A stretch of DNA of 64,000 nt, taken from Paenibacillus sp. JJ-223. GTDB taxonomy: Bacteria > Bacillota > Bacilli > Paenibacillales > Paenibacillaceae. Made by a program: the position numbers and the translations under genes. Positions 53,738-62,674 of the stretch are shown here, in pieces (position 1 is the stretch's first letter; every line of letters begins with the position of its first letter). The stretch lies in the NCBI RefSeq assembly GCF_927798175.1, contig NZ_CAKMMP010000005.1, forward strand, positions 124,001 through 188,000, in the 5' to 3' direction. The notes beneath the pieces are model-generated. The model was given only the letters and a program-made list of their open reading frames with translations, did no database searches and was not told where the DNA came from.

Positions 53738-53754
53738 TGTCAATAAATCTAACA
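53738..53754. promoter_or_regulatory. TnrA/GlnR-type nitrogen box 1
   Basis: TGTCAATAAATCTAACA matches TGTNAN7TNACA at all fixed positions. It lies about 100 nt before urtA and 145 nt before ureA. TnrA activates and GlnR represses from such sites in Bacillales. Confidence 0.7.
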
Positions 53755-53811
53755 TAATTTTATTTCAACCGTTCCGTTTCATGCATATTTCTAAGATTTC
53801 CAGAAGGTTAT

Positions 53812-53840
53812 TGACAAAAAACACCACCTGTGTGAGTATA
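53812..53840 (+). promoter_or_regulatory. ureA promoter
   Basis: TTGACA (53812-53817) with a weak -10 (AGTATA at 17 bp or TATATT at 20 bp). The weak or badly spaced -10 and the overlapping nitrogen box fit a regulated promoter. Confidence 0.5.
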
Positions 53841-53847
53841 TTTAACA
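53831..53847. promoter_or_regulatory. TnrA/GlnR-type nitrogen box 2
   Basis: TGTGAGTATATTTAACA is a second exact match to TGTNAN7TNACA, overlapping the ureA -10 region, the position expected of a GlnR repressor site. Confidence 0.7.
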
Positions 53848-53898
53848 CGATATCATTTCGTTCACATCAGAAATAATCAAGGGAAAGGTCGGATTGCC

Positions 53899-54201
53899 TT
53901 GCACTGGACAGAACAGGAAAAAGAAAAACTCCTGATAACCGTAGCTGCCAACCTCGCCCGCGAACGCAAAACCCGCGGCTTGAAGCTGAACGTGCCGGAA
54001 GCCATTGCACTGCTCACTTCCGAGCTGATGGAACGCGCTCGGGACGGGATGAGCGTAGCCGAGTTGATGCGGTATGGCGGAACGATCCTGACTCGCGAGG
54101 ATTGCATGGAAGGCGTGCCCGACATGGTTCCCGAGGTACAGGTCGAAGCCACGTTCCCCGACGGAACCAAGCTGGTTACCGTGCATGAACCCATACGTTG
54201 A
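53899..54201 (+). CDS. ureA: urease subunit gamma
   Basis: A 100-residue urease gamma subunit, full family length. [60 protein letters not shown] and [14 protein letters not shown] are conserved. It forms the (abc)3 enzyme with UreB and UreC, which hydrolyses urea to ammonia and carbamate. The start is TTG 53899, with AAAGG 10 nt upstream; no ATG is available. It is the first gene of ureABCFGD. Confidence 0.96.
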   Translation: MHWTEQEKEKLLITVAANLARERKTRGLKLNVPEAIALLTSELMERARDGMSVAELMRYGGTILTREDCMEGVPDMVPEVQVEATFPDGTKLVTVHEPIR

Positions 54202-54219
54202 GAAAGGCAGGAGAATGCC

Positions 54220-54606
54220 ATGATTCCTGGTGAATACCGATTGAGGCAGGACGACATCGTGTGTCATCCCGACCGCCCGACGCTCCAACTTATCGTATTG
54301 AACCGTGGCGACCGGCCCGTTCAAGTGGGCTCGCATGTACACTTCTATGAAGTGAATGCCTCCCTGGACTTCGACCGCGCAACAGCCTTCGGGCATCGGC
54401 TTCACATTCCGGCGGGTACGGCGGTCCGGTTTGAACCCGGAGAAGAAAAACCCGTCGAACTCACTACCTTTGGCGGCACACGGCATATTCACGGCTTTAA
54501 CGGGTTGACCGAAGGCTACTTGGCGTGTCCCCCCGATCCCGGGAAGCTCAACGCTTTCCTGCAAACCTTTGCCGACCCTGCGAACAACGGAGGCGATCCC
54601 TCTTGA
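54220..54606 (+). CDS. ureB: urease subunit beta
   Basis: A 128-residue beta subunit. [60 protein letters not shown] and [17 protein letters not shown] are typical. GGCAGGAGAATGCC precedes the ATG. Its TGA stop overlaps the likely TTG start of ureC. Confidence 0.95.
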   Translation: MIPGEYRLRQDDIVCHPDRPTLQLIVLNRGDRPVQVGSHVHFYEVNASLDFDRATAFGHRLHIPAGTAVRFEPGEEKPVELTTFGGTRHIHGFNGLTEGYLACPPDPGKLNAFLQTFADPANNGGDPS

Positions 54607-56321
54607 AAAAAATGAGCCGGGAACAATACGCCTCCATGTTCGGCCCCACAACAGGGGATGCCATCCGTCTGGCGGATACGGAGCTTTGGGCCGAGATTGA
54701 ACACGATTACGCCGTTTATGGCGACGAGAGCAAATTCGGCGGCGGCAAAGTGATCCGCGACGGCATGGGGCAGTCCGCCTCGGCACTGCGCACTGACGGC
54801 ACGCCGGATACCGTCATTACCAACGCCGTCATTATCGACCATTGGGGCATCGTCAAGGCCGATATCGGCATTCGGGACGGCCTGATTTGCGCCATCGGCA
54901 AATCCGGCAATCCAGATACGATGGACGGCGTCCATCCATCCCTGATGATCGGGGCCTCCACGGAAATCATTGCCGGAGAAGGCCTCATCGTGACGGCAGG
55001 AGGCATCGATACCCATATCCATTTCATCTGCCCCCAGCAAATCCAAACCGCCCTCTCTTCCGGAGTAACCACGATGATCGGCGGCGGGACGGGGCCAGCA
55101 ACCGGCACAAAAGCGACAACGTGCACGCCTGGAGCATGGCATATTCATCGCATGCTCGAATCCGCAGAAGCTTTTCCGATGAATATCGGCTTTCTGGGCA
55201 AAGGAAACAGCTCCAGCATCGCACCGCTCGTTGAACAGATCGAAGCCGGGGTCATCGGGCTCAAGCTGCATGAGGACTGGGGAACGACGCCAAGCGCCAT
55301 CGACGCCTGCCTTACGGCCGCAGACAAGCACGACGTGCAAGTCGCTATCCATACGGATACGTTGAACGAGACCGGTTTCCTGGAAAACACGCTGGCAGCC
55401 ATCAAAGGCAGAACCATTCATACCTACCACACAGAAGGCGCCGGCGGCGGGCACGCACCGGATATCATCCGGGCAGCGGGAGAGTCTTATGTTATCCCCT
55501 CTTCAACCAATCCAACACGTCCCTACACACGCAATACGGTAGAGGAACACCTCGACATGCTGATGGTCTGCCACCATCTGGACCCGTCGATTCCGGAAGA
55601 CGTTGCTTTCGCGGACTCGCGGATTCGTCCGGAAACGATCGCTGCAGAGGATATTCTGCATGACCTCGGCGTGTTCAGCATCATCAGTTCGGACTCCCAA
55701 GCCATGGGACGTGTCGGAGAAGTCATTATTCGCACCTGGCAAACCGCCGACAAAATGAAGAAACAACGCGGCAAGCTGGAATTATCCGCAGGCTCGCCTT
55801 CCGACAACGACCGAATCAAAAGGTACGTGGCCAAATATACGATCAACCCGGCCATTGCCCACGGCATCAGCCACCTTGTCGGTTCCGTCGAAGCCGGAAA
55901 ACTGGCCGATCTCACCCTTTGGAGCCCTGCCTATTTCGGAGTCAAACCGGAAATGGTCATTAAGGGCGGCATGATCGCTTTTGCCCAAATGGGCGACCCG
56001 AACGCTTCCATCCCGACACCGCAGCCCGTATTCGGGCGGCCGATGTTCGGTTCCTACGGCGGCGCTCTGGCCAAAGGCTCGATCACGTTCGTTTCCCAAG
56101 CAGCAGCAGAGGCCGGCATCAAAGAAGCCCTAGGATTAAACAAACGCGTGGAAGCGGTCAAAGGCTGCCGCTCGGTCAGCAAAAAGGACATGATCCACAA
56201 CGATGTGACCCCGGTCATCGAAGTGGACCCCGAAACCTATGAGGTACGGGCCGACGGGGTGCTGCTGACATGCGAACCGGCGGAAGAACTGCCCATGGCA
56301 CAGCGATATTTCATGTTCTGA
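54603..56321 (+). CDS. ureC: urease subunit alpha
   Basis: A 572-residue catalytic subunit. Nickel ligands and active-site residues are in [14 protein letters not shown] (two His), [14 protein letters not shown] (carbamylated Lys), [16 protein letters not shown] and [18 protein letters not shown] (His), the flap MVCHHLDP (His) and [12 protein letters not shown] (Asp). The start was placed at TTG 54603, giving [20 protein letters not shown] lies 9 nt upstream and TTG overlaps the ureB stop. ATG 54612 is the alternative. Confidence 0.96.
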   Translation: MKKMSREQYASMFGPTTGDAIRLADTELWAEIEHDYAVYGDESKFGGGKVIRDGMGQSASALRTDGTPDTVITNAVIIDHWGIVKADIGIRDGLICAIGKSGNPDTMDGVHPSLMIGASTEIIAGEGLIVTAGGIDTHIHFICPQQIQTALSSGVTTMIGGGTGPATGTKATTCTPGAWHIHRMLESAEAFPMNIGFLGKGNSSSIAPLVEQIEAGVIGLKLHEDWGTTPSAIDACLTAADKHDVQVAIHTDTLNETGFLENTLAAIKGRTIHTYHTEGAGGGHAPDIIRAAGESYVIPSSTNPTRPYTRNTVEEHLDMLMVCHHLDPSIPEDVAFADSRIRPETIAAEDILHDLGVFSIISSDSQAMGRVGEVIIRTWQTADKMKKQRGKLELSAGSPSDNDRIKRYVAKYTINPAIAHGISHLVGSVEAGKLADLTLWSPAYFGVKPEMVIKGGMIAFAQMGDPNASIPTPQPVFGRPMFGSYGGALAKGSITFVSQAAAEAGIKEALGLNKRVEAVKGCRSVSKKDMIHNDVTPVIEVDPETYEVRADGVLLTCEPAEELPMAQRYFMF

Positions 56322-56392
56322 TTCTCACGCGCATACACGGAGGTTGGCGGGATCAATAGATGAAACGTTACTTTCGGGGAGGGCATCGACTT

Positions 56393-57088
56393 ATGATGCA
56401 TCACGGCACCAAACTGTTGCGTTATGTGCAACTGCTGGATTCCGCATTGCCCATCGGCGGTTTTTCCCACTCGTTCGGCCTGGAAGCATACACGCACGAC
56501 GGCACCATTCAAACGACGGCCCAGCTGGAACAATTCATTCGCAGCCAGCTGCATTCCAGCCTCGTCAGGTTTGACGGACTTGCCATCAAAGGCGTATATC
56601 AGGCGATCGATCTGGAGGATTCCGGCTTGCTCGCCCTGATCGACAAACAAGTTCACGCCCAACGCGCACCGCGCGAGATACGAGAAAGCGGGCATAAAAT
56701 GGGCAAACGCTTGTTGAAGCTGGCGCGATCCTTATACCCGTGGATGGACTTTTCCCTGATCGACGAAGCGGTGCGGGACCATGGCGCCTATTGCGGAATC
56801 ACAACGATTCACGGGTACATTAACCATCGATTGGAAATCGGGTTGGACGAGGCAGTGACGGGGCATTTGTACACCAGTGTCAACGCATACGTTAACAGCG
56901 CCTTGCGCCTCCTGCCGATCGGCCAGACCGAAGCGCAGACGCTCATTCACAAGCTGTTGAACGACATTGAATCCGAATGGAGCAAGCTCCGGCACGAGGC
57001 TCCCGAGCAGATGCACAGCTTCGGCATCGCCCAGGAAATTTACGCCATGCAGCATGAAACACTGCCTGCCCGTCTGTTCATGTCCTGA
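56393..57088 (+). CDS. ureF: urease accessory protein UreF
   Basis: A 231-residue helical accessory protein that, with UreD/UreH and UreG, loads nickel into urease. [20 protein letters not shown] is the family signature, and the tail ends [18 protein letters not shown] as in active UreF. ATG 56393 lies 9 nt after GGGAGGG; ATG 56360 lacks support. UreC is directly upstream: there is no ureE gene where it usually stands. Confidence 0.93.
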   Translation: MMHHGTKLLRYVQLLDSALPIGGFSHSFGLEAYTHDGTIQTTAQLEQFIRSQLHSSLVRFDGLAIKGVYQAIDLEDSGLLALIDKQVHAQRAPREIRESGHKMGKRLLKLARSLYPWMDFSLIDEAVRDHGAYCGITTIHGYINHRLEIGLDEAVTGHLYTSVNAYVNSALRLLPIGQTEAQTLIHKLLNDIESEWSKLRHEAPEQMHSFGIAQEIYAMQHETLPARLFMS

Positions 57089-57128
57089 AATCTTTTATCC
57101 ATATCCATTATCCAAGGAGGAGTCAGTT

Positions 57129-57851
57129 ATGTGTGGAGGAGCAAATCATACGCACCATCCGGAGTGGGAGCGCAAAGCTTTTGATCGCAGCCGTCCCATG
57201 CGAATCGGAATCGGAGGTCCTGTAGGATCGGGCAAAACCGCGCTTGTGGAAAAACTGTCCAAGGCGCTTCGCACCCGTTACAGCATCGCCGTCATCACGA
57301 ACGACATCTACACGAAGGAAGATGCGGAAATTTTGCTGCGTCAGAACGCTTTGGCACCCGAGCGCATTATCGGCGTCGAAACAGGCGGCTGCCCGCATAC
57401 CGCGATCCGCGAAGATGCTTCCATGAATTTCGAGGCGGTGGATGAACTGATCGAACGTTTTCCCGACCTGCAGTTGATTTTCATCGAGAGCGGCGGAGAT
57501 AACCTGTCGGCTGCATTCAGTCCGGAACTGGCCGACGTATTCATTTACATCATCGATGTGGCGCAAGGGGAAAAACTGCCTCGCAAAGGCGGTCCGGGCA
57601 TTACCCGTTCCGATCTGCTATTGATCAACAAAACAGACCTCGCTCCTTACGTCGGCGCCAGTCTCGAAGTGATGAAAGAGGATACCGAACGCGTCCGTGA
57701 AGGCCGCCCTTATGTCATGTCCAATCTGATGAGCGGCGAAGGCGTATCCGAGATCGTGCATTGGCTCGAACACCAATACATGGATGACGATGCTGCCGCT
57801 GCGCATCTGCATTCGCACAGCCATGACCACGGTTCGGCACACACTCATTGA
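57129..57851 (+). CDS. ureG: urease accessory GTPase UreG with His-rich tail
   Basis: A 240-residue SIMIBI GTPase that delivers nickel to apo-urease. P-loop [15 protein letters not shown] is at residues 29-43, metal motif GCPHTA and [16 protein letters not shown] follow, and NKTD confers guanine specificity. Unlike the 200-205-residue norm it has an N-terminal HTHH segment and a C-terminal tail with seven histidines ([15 protein letters not shown]). Such a tail can bind nickel and may replace UreE. AAGGAGGAG precedes the ATG. The ureD start overlaps its end. Confidence 0.94.
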   Translation: MCGGANHTHHPEWERKAFDRSRPMRIGIGGPVGSGKTALVEKLSKALRTRYSIAVITNDIYTKEDAEILLRQNALAPERIIGVETGGCPHTAIREDASMNFEAVDELIERFPDLQLIFIESGGDNLSAAFSPELADVFIYIIDVAQGEKLPRKGGPGITRSDLLLINKTDLAPYVGASLEVMKEDTERVREGRPYVMSNLMSGEGVSEIVHWLEHQYMDDDAAAAHLHSHSHDHGSAHTH

Positions 57852-58725
57852 TCCCGTTCCGGAGATGCAGGCAACCGGGCCCGAACCAGCGCAGCCGATA
57901 ACAGGCGCCATCACGCGCCGCAGCGAGCTCCGGGCCGGCTTTGCTCTTCAGGGCGGGAGAACGGTCATGATCGACCGCTATTACAGCGCCCCGCTCCGGT
58001 TCAGCCGCTCCTTCCGCCCTCACGGAGGCGGAAACGGGTTATGCGTGTATACATCGGATGTCTCGCCTGGCGTTTTGAACGGGGACGTATACCATTCGGA
58101 ATGGCATCTCGGGGAAGGTACCCACGTCATGTTAAGCAGCACGTCCGCAACCCGATTGCACCCCACGCCTTCATTGCCATCCTCCGTGAAGCATCATTTC
58201 ACGCTGGAACAAGGGGCCGTTCTGGAATACTTTCCGGAAGGCGTCATTCCGTTCAAAGGCAGTTCTTCCACACTTACCACCAGGTTCGATCTGCGAGAAA
58301 ACGCCGTTCTGGCGTATGCGGATATTTGGGCTGCCGGGCGCGTTCATCGCGGGGAACTGTTCCAATTCCAACGTTACGACAGCTTGACCGATATCCGGTT
58401 GGGCAAGCAGATCGTCGTCTGGGACCGATTCGGCCTCGCCCCGGAGCGGGACGATCCAACCGAGTCCGCCGCATTGATGCATTACACCCATACGGCCGCA
58501 TTGTGGATGATCGCTCCCGGACTCGGCTCTGCTGAATTAGAACTGGTTAGGCAGAGATTGCCGCACGGAAGCCGCATCCTGGTCGGTGCGAGCATGCTTG
58601 CCGGCGGAATCGGCGTCCGCATGCTTGGCATGGCCGCCTGGGAATTGCAGGAGCAATGCCTGCTTCTCTGGAATGCGGTTCGCCCGGTGCTGCTCGGCAG
58701 CGAAATGCCTCCTTTCCGCAAATAA
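57823..58725 (+). CDS. ureD: urease accessory protein UreD/UreH
   Basis: About 300 residues. UreD is the scaffold that binds urease and UreF/Ure[65 protein letters not shown] and [16 protein letters not shown] mark the family. The start is uncertain: ATG 57823 overlaps ureG by 29 nt without a clear ribosome site, ATG 57865 follows GGAG with no spacing, and the frame extends to 57784. It is the last gene of the operon. Confidence 0.9.
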   Translation: MTTVRHTLIDPVPEMQATGPEPAQPITGAITRRSELRAGFALQGGRTVMIDRYYSAPLRFSRSFRPHGGGNGLCVYTSDVSPGVLNGDVYHSEWHLGEGTHVMLSSTSATRLHPTPSLPSSVKHHFTLEQGAVLEYFPEGVIPFKGSSSTLTTRFDLRENAVLAYADIWAAGRVHRGELFQFQRYDSLTDIRLGKQIVVWDRFGLAPERDDPTESAALMHYTHTAALWMIAPGLGSAELELVRQRLPHGSRILVGASMLAGGIGVRMLGMAAWELQEQCLLLWNAVRPVLLGSEMPPFRK

Positions 58726-58776
58726 CTCGGATGATAGGATGCGACAGGCAGATACGCATCCGGGCATGAACAGCGA

Positions 58777-58825
58777 AAAAACCTCTGAACAGCATCAACG
58801 TCGTGTTGACCTGTTCAGAGGTTTT
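58777..58825. terminator. urease operon terminator (bidirectional)
   Basis: AAAACCTCTGAACAG / CTGTTCAGAGGTTTT, a perfect 15-bp outer stem with an inner TCAAC / GTTGA stem. A's before and T's after suit both strands, so it also ends the convergent XRE gene. Confidence 0.9.
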
Positions 58826-58830
58826 ATGAT

Positions 58831-59247
58831 TCAGATCGATTCATCTTCCGTTCGATCCTCTTTCTTTTCAAGGAAGCCATCCCCGGAATGACGACCTTCT
58901 TTGGCCTTGCGATACCGGGTAAATTCAATATATTCGCTGATGAAAGACTGTTCTTCAGTCGATAATTCGTTGTCCTGGCAATCCAGTTGCCGCAATACGT
59001 CAAAAAAATAATCCTCCCGCTTCTCCCGCACCATCGCTTCCTTCGACGGCCGTCCGATCATAAGCCAATCCAGGCTCACATCGAAAAACGACGCGATCTC
59101 GATCAACTTGTTCGTACTCGGAATAGACTTGCCGCGCTTCCAATCCCCCAGATTGCCCGTGCTGATCTTCAGCTGCTGACAGAACGCCTTCTTGGTCATT
59201 CCCCTTTCGGCAATCAGTTGTTCAATTCGTTCATAGATCGACTGCAT
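58831..59247 (-). CDS. XRE family transcriptional regulator
   Basis: A 138-residue protein. The N-terminal Cro/CI helix-turn-helix spans residues 5-60 (LIAERGMTKKAFCQQLKIST, then GNLGDWKRGKSIPS). The C-terminal 70 residues are charged and probably mediate contact with other proteins. ATG 59247 has GGAAGGCGG upstream; the frame reaches 59316. It lies between the urease operon and the tRNA cluster, with no partner to hint at its target. Confidence 0.84.
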   Translation of the reverse strand: MQSIYERIEQLIAERGMTKKAFCQQLKISTGNLGDWKRGKSIPSTNKLIEIASFFDVSLDWLMIGRPSKEAMVREKREDYFFDVLRQLDCQDNELSTEEQSFISEYIEFTRYRKAKEGRHSGDGFLEKKEDRTEDESI

Positions 59248-59389
59248 ACAAGACCGCCTTCCAACCTTAGTAATCATGAATCCCTCTGTTCTGCTTTCCA
59301 TCATCTCATGGGCCACACATTAAACAATATTATACCACAATCTGCCTGATCACTCAGCCCACCCCTAAGCATGTTGTACAAAAATAAAA

Positions 59390-59427
59390 AAGACAGGTTT
59401 TCATGTATAAACATGAAAACCTGTCTT
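59390..59427 (-). terminator. terminator of tRNA Glu-Lys-Leu operon
   Basis: AAGACAGGTTTTCATG / CATGAAAACCTGTCTT, perfect 16-bp stem, 6-nt loop; on the minus strand it is followed by TTTTTTATTTTT. Confidence 0.9.
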
Positions 59428-59443
59428 CGTTAATACTTATGTA

Positions 59444-59526
59444 TGCGGTCGAGAGGACTCGAACCTCCACGGGCGTACGCCCACTACCCCCTCAAGATAG
59501 CGTGTCTGCCATTCCACCACGACCGC
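59444..59526 (-). tRNA. tRNA-Leu (GAG), copy 2
   Basis: Identical over all 83 nt to the copy at 46396-46478, same strand. It is the last tRNA of a Glu-Lys-Leu transcript. CCA is not encoded. Confidence 0.95.
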
Positions 59527-59543
59527 ATATTCAAATGTAAAAC

Positions 59544-59619
59544 TGGTGAGCCATGAAGGACTCGAACCTTCGACACCCTGATTAAAAGTCAGGTGCTCTA
59601 CCAACTGAGCTAATGGCTC
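59544..59619 (-). tRNA. tRNA-Lys (TTT)
   Basis: 76 nt including an encoded CCA. Acceptor GAGCCAT / ATGGCTC, anticodon stem-loop CTGACTTTTAATCAG with TTT, T-arm GAAGGTTCGAGTCCTTC. Confidence 0.96.
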
Positions 59620-59681
59620 TTGCTGTAAAACTTCACCGAATGCGCCATATCACTTATGGAAAAGCAATGACCTTTTGTGAA

Positions 59682-59700
59682 GCAATGACCCGTAGGGGAT
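59682..59700 (-). repeat. 19-nt copy of the tRNA-Glu 3' end
   Basis: GCAATGACCCGTAGGGGAT is repeated exactly at 59796-59814, where it forms the 3' end of tRNA-Glu and its flank. The first copy is not part of a tRNA. The direct repeat encloses about 95 nt with no recognised gene. A related 9-nt piece, GCAATGACC, occurs again at about 59663. Confidence 0.7.
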
Positions 59701-59799
59701 ACTCTCACTTCGTTCGAGACTGCGAAGTCTGTGCTAACGAGGCTTATCCTCCGACGAACCTTTGGGGTTCTCACCCCTTGTGTTGCAATGGAATTGCAA

Positions 59800-59871
59800 T
59801 GACCCGTAGGGGATTCGAACCCCTGTTACCTCCGTGAAAGGGAGGTGTCTTAACCCCTTGACCAACGGGCC
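59800..59871 (-). tRNA. tRNA-Glu (TTC)
   Basis: 72 nt without CCA. Acceptor GGCCCGT / ACGGGTC, anticodon loop CTTTCAC with TTC, T-arm AGGGGTTCGAATCCCCT. First tRNA of the operon. Confidence 0.95.
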
Positions 59872-59905
59872 TTGTTAAACTCTGTCGTTCTTGGCGACAA
59901 GATAG

Positions 59906-59935
59906 AGTATATCATAGAATTTCAGAGGTGTGCAA
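59906..59935 (-). promoter_or_regulatory. tRNA operon promoter
   Basis: Minus-strand TTGCAC (59930-59935), 18-bp spacer, TATACT (59906-59911) preceded by TGA, an extended -10. It lies 34 nt before tRNA-Glu. Confidence 0.65.
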
Positions 59936-60152
59936 CACTTTTTTTGAAAAATAAATTTTAATGAAATAAAACAAACATATTCGCTCTACTTCAATCCACA
60001 TTAGTGTTATCCGCAACCACTTAATATGTAAAAACCTTATTAAAAAACCTTACAATCACTTATAATAGCTTATAACATTGCAAATATCATTACGAAAACT
60101 TATAATTGAGCTATCATATAAATTAGTCATCCCCATTAAGGAGGCATCTTGT
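59936..60152. other. AT-rich intergenic region before DeoR gene
   Basis: About 215 nt, very AT-rich. ACTTATAAT / TTATAAT-like motifs recur (60056-60064, 60099-60107, and 60067-60075 in part). They may be operators for the DeoR protein or promoter elements; I cannot assign them. No RNA gene was seen. Confidence 0.35.
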
Positions 60153-60929
60153 TTGTTTCAAGAAGAACGCCTGCAGCTCATTATCGAGCATCTTCGCAAG
60201 CATAGCCGAATTTCCGCGGACGAGATCGTAACCCTGTTCGACGTATCCCGAGATACGGCCCGCAGGGATCTGATCAAGCTTGAAGAGCAGGAGGCCATCA
60301 TCCGCACGCGCGGCGGCGCAATTCTTCCCTCGCCTCCACTCGAATTCAAATCTTACAAGGAACGCCTGCTCCATGTTTCCGAGGATAAACGCGCCATCGG
60401 CAAACTCGCGGCAGCGCTTGTGCGCGAAGGCGAAATTATCATTCTGGATTCTTCAACCACGGTTCAGGCCTGTGCGGAGAATCTGAACGGCAAATCCTGC
60501 ACGGTCATCACCAACTCCATGCACTCGGCCGATCTGCTCTCCAACCATGCCGCAGTGGATATCCGCCTGCTCGGCGGCAAGATCAACAAGGACCAACGCT
60601 ATGTTTATGGCGCCTCCGTGATCGAAACGTTATCCCGCTATTATGTAGATAAAGCTTTCATCGGCATTGGCGGCCTTACCATGCAGGGCTTCAGCGCCTC
60701 TGAAGAAGAAGGCAAAATCAAATACCAGATGATGCAGGCAGCCAAACAGGTGATCGTGCTTGCCGATCATTCGAAATTTGACAGGCAATACGGATACCGC
60801 TTTGCCGACTGGTCCCTCGTGGACGTGCTGATCACGAATCAATGGCCTTCCGCAGACTGGCTGGCTTTCCTCGAAGAACAACAAGTCGAGATTCTCATTC
60901 CTGAACCCATCAAAGAAAAGGAGCTGTAA
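60153..60929 (+). CDS. DeoR family transcriptional regulator
   Basis: A 258-residue DeoR/GlpR-type repressor. The N-terminal helix-turn-helix (RLQLIIEHLRKHSRISADEI, VSRDTARRDLIKLEEQ) is followed by a sugar-phosphate-binding sensor domain (ILDSSTTVQACAENL, VITNSMHSADLL, KAFIGIGGLTMQGFSASEEE). Start codon is TTG 60153, 8 nt after AAGGAGG. The next gene, a HAD phosphatase, starts after 2 nt, so the regulator probably controls sugar-phosphate metabolism. Confidence 0.9.
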   Translation: MFQEERLQLIIEHLRKHSRISADEIVTLFDVSRDTARRDLIKLEEQEAIIRTRGGAILPSPPLEFKSYKERLLHVSEDKRAIGKLAAALVREGEIIILDSSTTVQACAENLNGKSCTVITNSMHSADLLSNHAAVDIRLLGGKINKDQRYVYGASVIETLSRYYVDKAFIGIGGLTMQGFSASEEEGKIKYQMMQAAKQVIVLADHSKFDRQYGYRFADWSLVDVLITNQWPSADWLAFLEEQQVEILIPEPIKEKEL

Positions 60930-60931
60930 GT

Positions 60932-61819
60932 ATGATCAAATTGTTTGCAACCGACCTGGACGGAACGTTATTGAACCGCAATAGCCAGGTGAGTCCCGAA
61001 AATGCGGCTGCGATTCAGCGCGCCAAGCAAGAAGGGCTTGAAGTTACGATTGCTACCGGCCGCGTCTATTCCGACGTGATCAACATTAGCCGTGATGGCG
61101 GCATCAAAACCCCTGTCATCGGATCCAACGGCGCCACCATCCATGACGAGAACGGCGAGCGCATTTTCCATCTTCCGCTGGACCGCGAAACGGCAGCATC
61201 GGTCATGAAATGGCTGGAGGAGAACGAAATTTATTACGAAGCCTCTACCCAACAGGGCATCTACGCCCCTTCCAACCACCATGCGCAAATCATGGCCGAC
61301 ATGGAACGCCTGCTCGACACGACTCCTGACGAAAACCTTAAACATATGATTTCCGGCATTAAAAAACACTATGCCAAAAAGGACCATTTCCGCGTCAATT
61401 CTCATCAGGACATTCCGGCTGAGGCTTTCATTTATAACATCATGGCCTTCTCGCTTGACCCGCTTCAATTGAAAAAAGGACGCGAGCACTTCGCCTCCCG
61501 ATCGGACGTAGCCATGGTTGTGTCGGCCGAACACAACTTCGAAATGCAGCATCCCGACGTTTCCAAAGGAAATGCCTTGGCAAAGCTCGCCGAGCACTTC
61601 GGCGTTTCCATGAGCGACACGGCAGCCATCGGCGACAACTTCAACGATGTGTCCATGATCGAAATGGCCGGGCTTGGCATTGCCATGGGCAATGCCGTGG
61701 CCGAAGTTCAGGATCTGGCCGATGCCATAACGTTAACCAACGTGGAAAACGGCGTTGCGCATGCAATTCACTGCGTGCTTGACGGCAAAACGATTTCCCG
61801 TCCCGAAACCGTCATTTAA
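60932..61819 (+). CDS. Cof-type HAD-IIB family phosphatase
   Basis: A 295-residue HAD phosphatase, related to the one at 5538-6341. Motif I is FATDLDGTLLNRN (Asp8/Asp10), motif II is TIATGRVYSDV, motif IV is AAIGDNFNDVSMIEMAGLGI. AAAGGAG lies in the end of the DeoR gene. The pairing suggests that the substrate is a sugar phosphate that also acts on the DeoR sensor; this is inference. Confidence 0.88.
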   Translation: MIKLFATDLDGTLLNRNSQVSPENAAAIQRAKQEGLEVTIATGRVYSDVINISRDGGIKTPVIGSNGATIHDENGERIFHLPLDRETAASVMKWLEENEIYYEASTQQGIYAPSNHHAQIMADMERLLDTTPDENLKHMISGIKKHYAKKDHFRVNSHQDIPAEAFIYNIMAFSLDPLQLKKGREHFASRSDVAMVVSAEHNFEMQHPDVSKGNALAKLAEHFGVSMSDTAAIGDNFNDVSMIEMAGLGIAMGNAVAEVQDLADAITLTNVENGVAHAIHCVLDGKTISRPETVI

Positions 61820-61832
61820 CCTTTAACCCCGG

Positions 61833-62504
61833 CTATTTCAGCTCGATGGAACGCACATGCGGCACATCGGAAAGCAATGCAAGCAGCCGTTCTCCCTGAT
61901 AAGGACCCGGCAGTTTAACGACAAACTCAAGCGTAGTCTCTCCAAGGAGACCTGCGCTTGTTTCTTTTTCTGCCCGGAAACCCGTCACCGCAATCCCCTC
62001 TTGCCCCAGCAGGGACAAGACGCTCTGGAGCGCAGCCCCTTCCTGATCCAAACGGATCGTCAACGTTTCCGACCTGGCGGATACGAGCCAGCGCGCTTGC
62101 CGATGGAGCAGCATTTGCGCAATGATGATGAGCAGCGTCACTCCGGCACCCGTCCAATATAATCCCGCGCCCATGGCCAGACCCATGCCAGCCGTTGCCC
62201 AAATGCCTGCGGCCGTGGTGAGTCCACGCACCGTTTGGCGCTGCGTAAAAATCATGCCGGCGCCGATGAATCCGACCCCGCTTACCACTTGTGCCGCAAT
62301 CCGGGAAGGATCCAGCGACAGGTTGGTCCAGCCGGATTGATCCTGGAATCCGTATTTGGATACAACCATCATCAGCGCTGCACCTACAGCAACGACAAAA
62401 TGCGTGCGGATCCCCGCTTCTTTCATCCGATTTTTCCGTTCATATCCAATGAACACACCGCACAGACCGGCGAGGACCACGCGCATCAAATATTCCCATT
62501 CCAT
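61833..62504 (-). CDS. MgtC/SapB family membrane protein
   Basis: A 223-residue protein. Four or five membrane helices with the family blocks LAGLCGVFIGYERKNRMKEA, GIRTHFVVAVGAALMM, RIAAQVVSGVGFIGAGMI and GLTTAAGIWATAGMGLAMGA. The C-terminal soluble 90 residues resemble an ACT-type domain. MgtC-like proteins act in magnesium limitation and in virulence in some bacteria; here the role is open. ATG 62504 follows AAAGGA by 9 nt; ATG 62510 is possible. Confidence 0.87.
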   Translation of the reverse strand: MEWEYLMRVVLAGLCGVFIGYERKNRMKEAGIRTHFVVAVGAALMMVVSKYGFQDQSGWTNLSLDPSRIAAQVVSGVGFIGAGMIFTQRQTVRGLTTAAGIWATAGMGLAMGAGLYWTGAGVTLLIIIAQMLLHRQARWLVSARSETLTIRLDQEGAALQSVLSLLGQEGIAVTGFRAEKETSAGLLGETTLEFVVKLPGPYQGERLLALLSDVPHVRSIELK

Positions 62505-62674
62505 CGCCATCCATCCTTTCGTATCATCTCGAAACAACGCCAACAAGGCGGACATCCCATCTCAAGTATGTATATGCTTACATTCATTATCCTTTACTAA
62601 TTACCCCATTTTCAAAATACTTAAAAGACGAGGACCTTCGTCGGCCCCCGCCCTCTCTTCTTTCTTACGTCCGA

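Noticed and set aside
59613..59837. 74-codon plus-strand frame
   Set aside because: It runs across tRNA-Lys flank and into tRNA-Glu; not a gene.
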